A stretch of 64,000 nucleotides of DNA from [Flexibacter] sp. ATCC 35103. Lineage in GTDB: Bacteria > Bacteroidota > Bacteroidia > Flavobacteriales > Flavobacteriaceae. The stretch spans positions 44,326 through 108,325 of the forward strand of contig NZ_MTQF01000011.1 of assembly GCF_001975985.1 (NCBI RefSeq). Reading direction: 5' to 3'. Every line of letters begins with the position of its first letter. Within the stretch, counting starts at the first letter, position 1. This document shows, in pieces, positions 18,786-26,594 of this stretch. Both the position numbers and the translations under genes were made by a program. The notes beneath the pieces were generated by a model. The model ran no database searches. It was not told the origin of the DNA and saw only the letters and a list, made by a program, of their open reading frames with translations.

Positions 18786-18883
18786 TTTCACTCAGATTTA
18801 AAAAGATTTGAGCAGATTTATTTTAATTATAATCTCCGTAGATCTGCTTTAATCTTTTTAAATCTTTTTAAATCTGAGTGAAA
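18786..18883. repeat. Inverted repeat with 23-bp perfect arms
   Basis: Arms at 18786-18808 and 18861-18883 are exact complements (they start TTTCACTCAGATTTAAAAAG). Inside are further AGCAGAT / ATCTGCT and AATCTTTTTAAATC words. It fills the space between uvrB (minus) and the lipoprotein hydrolase (minus). A GCCACGAATT-like half-site lies just before it near 18738. Confidence 0.7.
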
Positions 18884-18924
18884 ACTCTTCACTTAATGAT
18901 AGGGGCTGGCCTACCGTTTGTTAA

Positions 18925-19869
18925 TTATTCCAAAAAATCAATCATTGCATTATTTACCACTTTTGACTGATCGATGGATAAAAAATGTCCTGCATCTTTT
19001 ATTGTTTGTGTTTTGCCTTTGATTAAATATTTATTTGCTCTTTCCAGACTTTCTTCTGAATTAATAACATCATGATCGCCTATTAATACCAAAACAGGAT
19101 TCGTAATAGATTTTAATTCATCATCAGAAAAGGGATGCATTTTAAGCATACTTGAATTTGATTTTGCGTATTTATTGGCCAGATAAAATTGTCTTTTGTA
19201 AACAGGACTAATTTTTTCAGGATGTGTTGAAAATGTAGTCAGGGTTTTTCCGAATTTCTTTTCGCTTGGGAAGAGTTTTAGCATTAGAGCAGAAGTTGTT
19301 TTGCCAACTTTATCTATAAATTTAAAGGTTTGCGCCGGACTTAACAACACTATTTTATCTATCGAATTTCTTTTTTCTGTAGCCAGTAAAGTTGCGATCC
19401 AGCCACCTCTTGAAGCGGCTACAATATCAAATTTCTTTAATTTATAATGATCGAAAATTTCGTTGTACAAAATCACGATATCTTCTGATGAAAGTGGTTT
19501 TGAAATCAAAGTAGATTTGCCTGGTTCCATCATAAAATCAATGGCGTAAATGCGATGATTTTTAGCTAAAGGTTTAATGTTTGGATACCACATTGTTGAA
19601 CTGGCATCCATTCCGTGAAGTAAAACCAGATCTTTTCCGTTTTTGGGACCAGCCATAATAACGTGTGCAGTTCCGTAAGTTGTTCTTATATCTTCTTCAG
19701 TGTAAGGGATATCCCAAAGTTTTAAAGCTTTGTCGTAGGATTTGATATAGGCTGTTTTTTCGCTTTTGGTTTTAAAGACATAGTCTTCAAATTTTGCCTT
19801 TTTAGTTGAAGCACAACCAGTAAGTAGAATTAATAATAGTATTCTAAAGTATATTTTTGGCATAGTCAT
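18925..19869 (-). CDS. Alpha/beta hydrolase lipoprotein
   Basis: This protein of about 314 residues has a lipoprotein signal (lipobox LLTGCAS), so it is probably tethered to a membrane. The hydrolase fold shows the HGMDASS oxyanion region, the nucleophile in AASRGGW, the acid in LIGDHDVINSEE, and the histidine in DAGHFLSID. The frame is open to a TTG at 19878; the ATG at 19869 (or 19863) gives a normal signal peptide. No substrate can be inferred. It is the last ordinary gene before the AT-rich peptide island. Confidence 0.8.
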   Translation of the reverse strand: MTMPKIYFRILLLILLTGCASTKKAKFEDYVFKTKSEKTAYIKSYDKALKLWDIPYTEEDIRTTYGTAHVIMAGPKNGKDLVLLHGMDASSTMWYPNIKPLAKNHRIYAIDFMMEPGKSTLISKPLSSEDIVILYNEIFDHYKLKKFDIVAASRGGWIATLLATEKRNSIDKIVLLSPAQTFKFIDKVGKTTSALMLKLFPSEKKFGKTLTTFSTHPEKISPVYKRQFYLANKYAKSNSSMLKMHPFSDDELKSITNPVLVLIGDHDVINSEESLERANKYLIKGKTQTIKDAGHFLSIDQSKVVNNAMIDFLE

Positions 19870-19975
19870 AAAATTCAATTGATATTAAAGATACGTAAAT
19901 TGCGCGCCGATAAAGTATCAGAATTTTATTTTAAAGTATTATAATTATAATGTTCAGTTATTATAACGATTAGAT

Positions 19976-22183
19976 TTAATTTCCTAATTCTAATTGATTT
20001 TTGATTAAATTAAAATAATCCGCTTTATTTTTTACTAGTTGATTATGGTTTCCTGTTTCGGCTATTTTTCCTTTTTTTAAAACTACAATATTGTCCGCAT
20101 TTTTTACTGTGCTTAATCGATGAGCTATTATAATTACTGTTTTATCTTTAAAAAATTCTTGCAAATTATCATGTATTATTTTTTCATTTTCTGAGTCAAG
20201 TGCAGATGTGGCTTCGTCAAAAAATATGTAATGTGGATTTTTATAAACAGCTCTTGCAATTAAAATTCTTTGTTTTTCTCCACCTGATAAACCACTACCT
20301 GCAGAACCTATTTTTGTATTGTATTTTAGTGGTAATGATTCCATGAAATTTTTGATGTTGGCAGTTTTTACTGCTTTCTTAAGTTGAGTTTTATTGATTT
20401 TTTTATCTTTAGTTGCAATGTTTCTCTGTATTGTGTCTGAAAAAATGAAGCCATCTTGCATTACTACACCTGTATTTTCTCTAATGCTTTTTGGTGAAAT
20501 AGTAAGTATATTGTCTTTATTATAGAAAATTTCACCATCAATTGGGTCGTAAAATCTTAATAGCAATTTTATTAATGTAGTCTTTCCACTGCCGCTTGCT
20601 CCAACAATAGCTGTTATTTTTCCTTCAGGAATAAACAGATTTATATCTTTTAAAACAAAAGGGGATTTTGGCCCTTCATATTGAAATGATAGGTTTTTAA
20701 AAGAAATTCCATTTTCTGGACAGTTTTTTTTATTTCTAATATTATCTAATAAACGTATTTGCTCATTAACTTCTTCAGGTTTATTATTTTGCACTTCATT
20801 TAAACGCTCTAAACTTAATTTTGCATCTTGCATAGATCGAAAAAAACTTATTAATTGATTTACTGGCGCATTCATTTGTCCAATAATATAAGAAATAGAA
20901 AGTAGCATACCTAATGTCATTGTATCCTGTACTACGTAAGTTGCTGCTAAAAAAGTAACCAGAATGTTTTTAAGTTGATTTATAAAGTCGAAACCTGAAA
21001 GTTGAATTTGATCAAGTTTTAAAATTTTCGAATTAAGTTTAAAAAGTTTCTTTTGAATTTTTTCCCACTCTTTTATTTTAAAATTTTCAAGTTGATTAAG
21101 TTTCATTTCTGTAATGCCATTGAGCATTTCAAAAATCGATTCTTGATTTTCACTCCTTTGCTGGAAACGAAAGTAATCTAATATTCTTCTTTTTTTTAGC
21201 CAATAAAATGACCATATAATTGATAAAGTTGTAAATAGAAAGTATACTAAAAGAATTTTAATATCATAATACCATAATATAGCAAAAAAAACTGAAAAAG
21301 TAATAATAGAAAAGAAAGTAGTTAAACTTTGTGAAGTAAGAAATTCCTCTATACGATCATTGTCTTGTATTCGTTGTTGAAAATCTCCCATTAATTTTGT
21401 GTCAAAAAACTTTATTGGAAGCCGAAGCATTTTTTTTAAAAAGTCCGAAACAATTGTAATGCTTAAATGTGTACCAATGTATAGCAATAACCAATTACGA
21501 AATATACCAATTGTTAGTGAACCTATGAACAAGCTTAATTGTGCTAAAAGTATAAGAGATATAAAATTAAGATCTTTGTTGTTTACGCCTTCATCTATTA
21601 GGGCTTCTGTTAAAAAAGGGAGAAATAAAGTTAAGCCACAACCTATTAAAAGTAGTAAAAACATAATGACTAACTGCTTTTTGTAGGGTATAAGATAGAA
21701 AAACAAGTATCTTATATTTAATTTGTCTTCTTTTGGAGCTTCTTTTTGGTAAAATTTTTCAGTAGGGTTTAAAAATATTGCTACTCCCTGAGCTCTGTCA
21801 GAAAGCCATGATTTTTCTAGTTTTTCCTGAGTTATTTTTATTTTTCCATGTTTAGGATCGGCTATATGAAAAATTTGTTCTCTTGAAAATAATGATTTAG
21901 TTATTTTATAAAGAACAACAAAATGACGTTGATTCCAATAAAGTATAAAAGGAATGATCTGTTTATTTTTTATAAGCTTTTCAGTTGTTGTTTGTACTGA
22001 AAGTGTTTCGAAACCAATTTGCCTGGATGCCTCACTTATTCCCAAGACAGAGACGCCTTCTCTGGTCACATATGCATTTTTGCGTAGATATTCTAAAGGA
22101 TAATTTTTTCCGTGAAAACTTGCCACCATACTAATGCAGGCTGGACCACAATCCATTTGGTCATGTTGGGCGGTAAATTTCAT
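19976..22183 (-). CDS. C39 peptidase-containing ABC exporter (PCAT)
   Basis: This 735-residue protein combines a C39 cysteine protease, an ABC membrane domain and an ATPase. It would cut a double-glycine leader from a peptide and export the core in one step. The protease shows catalytic C12 in MDCGPAC, histidine in QRHFVVLY, aspartate in ADPKHGKI, and an upstream Gln in AQHDQ. Six spans follow at about 160-450. The ATPase has GASGSGKTTL, LSGGEKQR and IFFDEATSALD. A TTG start at 22201 would add six residues; I prefer the ATG at 22183, 19 bp after the maturase stop. No HlyD-type adaptor gene is beside it. Composition is visibly more AT-rich than flanking genes. Confidence 0.92.
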   Translation of the reverse strand: MKFTAQHDQMDCGPACISMVASFHGKNYPLEYLRKNAYVTREGVSVLGISEASRQIGFETLSVQTTTEKLIKNKQIIPFILYWNQRHFVVLYKITKSLFSREQIFHIADPKHGKIKITQEKLEKSWLSDRAQGVAIFLNPTEKFYQKEAPKEDKLNIRYLFFYLIPYKKQLVIMFLLLLIGCGLTLFLPFLTEALIDEGVNNKDLNFISLILLAQLSLFIGSLTIGIFRNWLLLYIGTHLSITIVSDFLKKMLRLPIKFFDTKLMGDFQQRIQDNDRIEEFLTSQSLTTFFSIITFSVFFAILWYYDIKILLVYFLFTTLSIIWSFYWLKKRRILDYFRFQQRSENQESIFEMLNGITEMKLNQLENFKIKEWEKIQKKLFKLNSKILKLDQIQLSGFDFINQLKNILVTFLAATYVVQDTMTLGMLLSISYIIGQMNAPVNQLISFFRSMQDAKLSLERLNEVQNNKPEEVNEQIRLLDNIRNKKNCPENGISFKNLSFQYEGPKSPFVLKDINLFIPEGKITAIVGASGSGKTTLIKLLLRFYDPIDGEIFYNKDNILTISPKSIRENTGVVMQDGFIFSDTIQRNIATKDKKINKTQLKKAVKTANIKNFMESLPLKYNTKIGSAGSGLSGGEKQRILIARAVYKNPHYIFFDEATSALDSENEKIIHDNLQEFFKDKTVIIIAHRLSTVKNADNIVVLKKGKIAETGNHNQLVKNKADYFNLIKNQLELGN

Positions 22184-22202
22184 AATAGAATTTCTTTTCA
22201 AA

Positions 22203-23492
22203 TTAGTTTAATGCATTTAAAAATATATTTTTAACAACCATTGTTTTCTTATCTTCATCAAAATCATGAATACAATATTCCTCATTTTTACTTTCAATTG
22301 CCAATTGTGAACAAGAACCATTGCAAATAGGTAATATTTTACATTCTATGCATGGTTGGTTCTTAAATTTAGCATTCATTCTGTGATAATATTTTTCATT
22401 CCATAAAATAGATCCATTATCTTGTAAAATGCCTTCTTTATTTTCTGATTTAAAATCTCGGGCAGTACACTTAAATACTTCTCCATTGTAATTTATTGTT
22501 GCTTGATTTTTTTTATCAGCATAACAAGAGTTTCTAACATGATCTACTTCATCTATTGTTTGTGTTGATAATTTATTTATTTTAAATTCATCAATAATTT
22601 TAGACATTTCATTTTCAATATTTTTTTCTTCTTGCCATACCTTATGAAATGAAAAAATTAAAAGCTTTCTCTGTTGAGAAGTCAAATCTGAAAAATCCTT
22701 AATTATTTCAGTAATCTTACCATTTAAAGTTTCTTCTGAAATATTTAATCTTACAGTAACATTTATTTTGTTTTTCAATATCAATTTTATATTGTTGATT
22801 ATTTCATCGTACGATCCTCTTTCCTTATTCACAAATCTTACTTTATTGTGACGTTCCCTGTGGCCATCCAGAGTTATTTGAAAATGATTAACCCCAAACA
22901 GATTACAATCTGTTAGAATTTTTTGATTTACAAGTAATCCGTTGGTTGTGAAATTTGATGAAAACTCAATTCCTTTAAGTTTTATTAATGGATAGATTTT
23001 TTCTAGTATAGGAAGAATAGTTTTATCATAATAAAGTAAAGGTTCACCACCAAACCAACTTAGATGAAATTGTTTTAAATTATTGTTTTCTAAAATGCTT
23101 TTTATAAATAAGATGACATTTTCTATTATTGATGATGACATTTTCGAATCTTTTATATGAGTCTCATAACAATACCAGCATTTGAAATTACAGTTCATTG
23201 TGGGATTAATAATTAATTCATAGATTTTATCATTTTGATCAATAGAGGCTACTAATTTTTTTACAGATTGAATTTCATCTGTATTTTTATTAATAATAAA
23301 ACCTTTATCTTTAATATGTTTATAAAAGCCAGGGTGTATGTCATTTAATTCTGAAATTTTTTTTTCAGAAATAGCAGCTTGGTAAAGTTCAAATAATTCT
23401 AATTCCAGAATAATAAATTCATTTGATAAAGCATTGTATCCTATCATTGAACCTTGATGATAGAAAAAAGTGTTAAACTGACTAATGATCAT
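22203..23492 (-). CDS. Radical SAM/SPASM peptide maturase
   Basis: This 429-residue enzyme would modify the precursor peptide encoded just upstream. The radical SAM cluster is C101, C105 and C108 (CNFKCWYC), and the SAM-binding WFGGEP lies at 146-151. The SPASM region is complete: C323-x13-G-x4-C342, then C381-x2-C384-x5-C390-x3-C394-x12-C407, seven ligands for auxiliary Fe-S clusters. The first 95 residues may act in leader recognition. The product of the reaction (thioether, C-C bond or epimer) cannot be told from sequence. It lies between the precursor gene and the exporter. It resembles the Bacteroidetes GG-leader maturases named by the TIGR04148 model, from memory. Confidence 0.9.
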   Translation of the reverse strand: MIISQFNTFFYHQGSMIGYNALSNEFIILELELFELYQAAISEKKISELNDIHPGFYKHIKDKGFIINKNTDEIQSVKKLVASIDQNDKIYELIINPTMNCNFKCWYCYETHIKDSKMSSSIIENVILFIKSILENNNLKQFHLSWFGGEPLLYYDKTILPILEKIYPLIKLKGIEFSSNFTTNGLLVNQKILTDCNLFGVNHFQITLDGHRERHNKVRFVNKERGSYDEIINNIKLILKNKINVTVRLNISEETLNGKITEIIKDFSDLTSQQRKLLIFSFHKVWQEEKNIENEMSKIIDEFKINKLSTQTIDEVDHVRNSCYADKKNQATINYNGEVFKCTARDFKSENKEGILQDNGSILWNEKYYHRMNAKFKNQPCIECKILPICNGSCSQLAIESKNEEYCIHDFDEDKKTMVVKNIFLNALN

Positions 23493-23511
23493 AATTTTTT
23501 GTTTTATTTGG

Positions 23512-23543
23512 ATAGTTGGGTAGATTATTTTCTACCCAACTAT
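23512..23543 (-). promoter_or_regulatory. Perfect 13-bp hairpin between precursor and maturase genes
   Basis: Arms 23512-23524 and 23531-23543 (ATAGTTGGGTAGA and its complement) enclose a 6-nt loop. The hairpin begins 26 nt after the precursor stop and ends about 20 nt before the maturase start. It is not followed by a T-run on the minus strand, so it is more likely an mRNA-stabilising, processing or attenuating hairpin than a full terminator. Such a device would keep precursor mRNA above maturase mRNA. Confidence 0.65.
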
Positions 23544-23569
23544 GTATTAGATATAATTATTCATTGAGC

Positions 23570-23728
23570 TTAATCTGCTTCTTTAACTTTACAATTTTTT
23601 TTATTTGTACAGTCACAATTGTCAGCTCCTCCTTTTAATTTTGCTTGTTGCTTTGGAGTAAGTGTTGTAAAGCCTCCAGTTAAAATTCCTTTAGATTCAA
23701 CTACCTTAGATAATGTTAATTTTTTCAT
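23570..23728 (-). CDS. Double-glycine RiPP precursor peptide (52 aa)
   Basis: This 52-codon gene starts at ATG 23728 and stops at TAA 23570-23572. The leader is about 34 residues, starting MKKLTLSKVVESKG and ending at LKGG (31-34), the typical cut site for C39 exporters. The predicted core is ADNCDCTNKKNCKVKEAD, small, charged and holding three cysteines (C38, C40, C46). Another Gly-Gly (ILTGGF, 18-19) is a less likely cut site. It lies directly upstream of the SPASM maturase and the C39 exporter on the same strand, which is the main reason to call it the substrate. The KKLxLxK start recalls Bacteroidetes GG-leader natural product precursors (TIGR04149, from memory). Confidence 0.85.
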   Translation of the reverse strand: MKKLTLSKVVESKGILTGGFTTLTPKQQAKLKGGADNCDCTNKKNCKVKEAD

Positions 23729-23793
23729 ACTAATTTTATTTTTACATTAATAGATTGAGTTATCTTTTACTACATAAAACTCTTAATTGGTAG

Positions 23794-23807
23794 TTGTTTG
23801 CAAACAA
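23794..23807. promoter_or_regulatory. 14-bp perfect palindrome upstream of the precursor gene
   Basis: TTGTTTGCAAACAA reads the same on both strands and lies 66 bp upstream of the precursor ATG, inside the 137-bp gap after the outer-membrane gene. It could bind a dimeric regulator. I see no TAnnTTTG box next to it, so the link with a promoter is open. Confidence 0.4.
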
Positions 23808-23865
23808 TTTATATTGAATTCTTTCCTCTGTATTTGCAACTACAGCGTACTTGAAATATCAATTC

Positions 23866-26250
23866 TTAATCAATTCTATTTTGTTCTTCTTGATTTTTGT
23901 ACTCTCTTTTATTTACATTAATTTTCTTTCCAAAATTGTAAATAATACCTAGTTTAAAGCATTGGTCATCATTGTAATTTCTGAATGAATTTTTAATTCC
24001 ATTAGAATAGGATGTATACTTTATGCCTTTAGGGTTAATAATATCTTCTAAGTTTAGACTAATAATTAATTTTTTATTTAGTAAAAGCCATTTAAAAGAT
24101 GTGTCGACCTGGATTCCATTTGAATTATAGTCTAAATTATTTACGCCTTTTGTAATGAACCACATATTTGTATTAAATAATACTGTTTTGTTGTTATTTA
24201 AGGTTAAATCATTTGAAATGTTAAATTCTCCGTTCCATCCTTTTAAATATTGCAAGGTTACAGGTATTGTAGAGTTTGTACTACTATAGTATACGTCTAC
24301 TGAAGTATTGATATTCCACCATTTTGAAAGCTTAAAAATGAATGTTTGATTAATTCCCAGCATTTTATTAGTAATATAATTTAAAGGAATAATTTTTTCA
24401 ATATTGGTTATTTCATCTAGTATAGTAACCTGGTCAAAATTATTATTAGTATGAGAAAAATAGATTTTAGTTATCAGATTACTTTTATGAGCATATTCTA
24501 ATTCAATATTATTTGTAAAAGAAGGCTGTAAAAAAGGATTCCCTTCTGAGTAAGAATAAAGATTAGAGACATATTTAAAGGGATTTAATAAACTATACCC
24601 CGGTCTTTTAATTCTTTTGCCATAATTGGCGCTAAAGGAATGATTTTCATTAGGAGTAAAGGATAAGAAGAATGTCGGGAAAAGCCTGGCATAACTCTTA
24701 CTGTTACTTTGAATAACTGTTCTGGACAAACCTTCAGTTTGTGTAAATTCATGTCTTATCCCTATTTTAGTTTTCCATTGTTCACTTAGATTTTTCTCAG
24801 CGCTACAATATACAGCTTGAGTGTTTTCTTTATAAATGAATTCATTACTAAGACCAGGATCAATTTCTTCTATATTACTTTTAATATTAAAATAGTTGAA
24901 ATAATTATTAGTATTAGTAAATGATATTCGGCCTCCGTAATTAAATTCAGCCCATTTGCCTGGATGCACCATGTCTATATTTACAGCATAATTTTGAATA
25001 TCCTGAAATCCATAATTTCGTGCGTCAAGAAGATTATTTTCAATAGGTTCATTACTTGGTAAAAAGGTTTGTGTTTTTAGAAATCTGTTTGCTATGTTTT
25101 TGTAATTAAAATAATCAAAATCTATCGAAAGTTTTCTGCCAATACTATCTATATCATAGGCGATATGATAATTTAAAGTGCTTGTTGTTTTTTCGTAATT
25201 GCCTCTGCTGATAGTTTTAATTATAGAATCAAGAGCTTTGGTTTGGGAATCAAATAAATTCGTCTTGCCAATTTCCTTCCTGAGAGGCTTATTACTTACG
25301 AAATTGTAATTAAAACCTGTAGAAAGCTTATCATTAATTTTATATTCCATTCCTAATTTTGTAGAAAGAAGATTAGAAAAATCCCGACGATTGTTTACCT
25401 TTTCCCAAGTAAGAGAAGGGTAATAAATTTGATTAGTATATTCAGGAGCATTTGATCCATTAATGTAGTTTAAACCAGAGTTTACTTGTACTCTCCCTTT
25501 TTGTATATTAAAGCTCCCGCCATTATTTGTTTTTGCATATGTAGATTGTTGGTAAATGGTCCTTAAAGAGGCATCCCAAGCATCTTTTTTTGTTTTTTTT
25601 GTTACAATATTTATTATACCACTATTACCTTCTGCGCTATATTTTGAAGGAGGATTTGATAGTACTTCTATCTTTTTTAAATCACTTGCATTAAGGGTTT
25701 TGAGGTAAGTTGCTAATTCTTCACCTGAAAATTGAACTAATTTATCATTTATCATAATAAGCATACTGCCTTTGCCAATCATTGATATTTCATCATTTTG
25801 AACTTTTATTCTAGGGGTAAGTTTTAAAGCATCTAAGGCATTGCCGCCGGTTGCCGCCACAGAATTTTCAACATTAAAAACCATTCTGTCTACTTTATTT
25901 TCAATAAGTGATTTTTTATTTTCAAGGATTACTCCTGTTAGGGATATTCCGATATTAAGATTGATAGTCTTTAAATCTAAATTATTGTCGATTATAATAA
26001 ATTGAGAATAAACATTTTGTGAAAAATATTTTATAGAAAGCTCATAATTATCTCCCTTAATATTATTTATGTTGAATTCACCATATTTATTGGTAAGTTC
26101 AGAGTGTAAGGAAATAGAATTTGATGTTTGAAGAGTTACTTCTGCATATTCTACTGGAGAATTATTTTCATTAACCAACTTTCCTGATATTTTATATTGT
26201 GAATATCCACAAAATGGTATCAAAAGCAATATGATAAATACGTTTTTCAT
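23866..26250 (-). CDS. Outer-membrane beta-barrel protein (TonB receptor-like)
   Basis: This 794-residue protein has a signal peptide (MKNVFIILLLIPFCGYSQ), then a carboxypeptidase-regulatory-like beta-sandwich (YKISGKLVNENNSPVEYAEV), then a plug-like region with DALKLTPRIKVQND and LKKIEVLSNPPSKYSAEGN. A long C-terminal barrel of the OMP_b-brl_3 type (PF14905-like) follows. The end is unusual: a charged tail (NKREYKNQEEQNRID) replaces the usual terminal aromatic residue. It is the first gene on the minus strand of the peptide island, 137 bp before the precursor. It may be the outer-membrane export or uptake partner of the peptide, or a bystander. The role is inference. Confidence 0.8.
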   Translation of the reverse strand: MKNVFIILLLIPFCGYSQYKISGKLVNENNSPVEYAEVTLQTSNSISLHSELTNKYGEFNINNIKGDNYELSIKYFSQNVYSQFIIIDNNLDLKTINLNIGISLTGVILENKKSLIENKVDRMVFNVENSVAATGGNALDALKLTPRIKVQNDEISMIGKGSMLIMINDKLVQFSGEELATYLKTLNASDLKKIEVLSNPPSKYSAEGNSGIINIVTKKTKKDAWDASLRTIYQQSTYAKTNNGGSFNIQKGRVQVNSGLNYINGSNAPEYTNQIYYPSLTWEKVNNRRDFSNLLSTKLGMEYKINDKLSTGFNYNFVSNKPLRKEIGKTNLFDSQTKALDSIIKTISRGNYEKTTSTLNYHIAYDIDSIGRKLSIDFDYFNYKNIANRFLKTQTFLPSNEPIENNLLDARNYGFQDIQNYAVNIDMVHPGKWAEFNYGGRISFTNTNNYFNYFNIKSNIEEIDPGLSNEFIYKENTQAVYCSAEKNLSEQWKTKIGIRHEFTQTEGLSRTVIQSNSKSYARLFPTFFLSFTPNENHSFSANYGKRIKRPGYSLLNPFKYVSNLYSYSEGNPFLQPSFTNNIELEYAHKSNLITKIYFSHTNNNFDQVTILDEITNIEKIIPLNYITNKMLGINQTFIFKLSKWWNINTSVDVYYSSTNSTIPVTLQYLKGWNGEFNISNDLTLNNNKTVLFNTNMWFITKGVNNLDYNSNGIQVDTSFKWLLLNKKLIISLNLEDIINPKGIKYTSYSNGIKNSFRNYNDDQCFKLGIIYNFGKKINVNKREYKNQEEQNRID

Positions 26251-26594
26251 CTGTGGGTTGATTCGTTTAATTAATTTTTATGTAAAAAAAAGTTTGTCTG
26301 ATTACAGATGTAATTGACAGTATTACATTTTTATATGATTTAAAAACATATATAAATGAACATAACATGGAACTAATTTGTTAGTTCCATTATTAATTTC
26401 GATAAGATGGTGGTATTTGCAACTTTTAAAGTTGACTTCTAAAGAAATTCAGTGCATAACTGAATAACAAACATAAGTAAAATTTACTATGTTTTAATTT
26501 TTTTAAAGAAAAATATTACGTTAAATAAAAAATAACCTTATAATCGTGAGAATTGTAGGTGATATTTAACAAAAAAAACAGAGAAGTATAAGAA
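26251..26594. other. AT-rich non-coding region upstream of the peptide island
   Basis: No credible gene is present. Two structures are visible: a perfect 10-bp hairpin ATGGAACTAA-TTTG-TTAGTTCCAT at 26367-26390 and the small inverted pair ATTACA-GA-TGTAAT at 26301-26314. A TATGTTTG (-7-like) box on the minus strand lies at 26468-26475, with no TTG partner. Control sites for the outer-membrane gene are expected here, but none is certain. Confidence 0.5.

Noticed and set aside
23512..23543. The hairpin after the precursor as a plain intrinsic terminator
   Set aside because: On the minus strand an A-rich sequence, not a T-run, follows. A full stop here would also leave the maturase and exporter without a visible promoter.
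26280..26367. 33-codon minus-strand frame upstream of the outer-membrane gene as a second precursor
   Set aside because: It has no double-glycine site, no cysteine-rich core and no recognisable leader.
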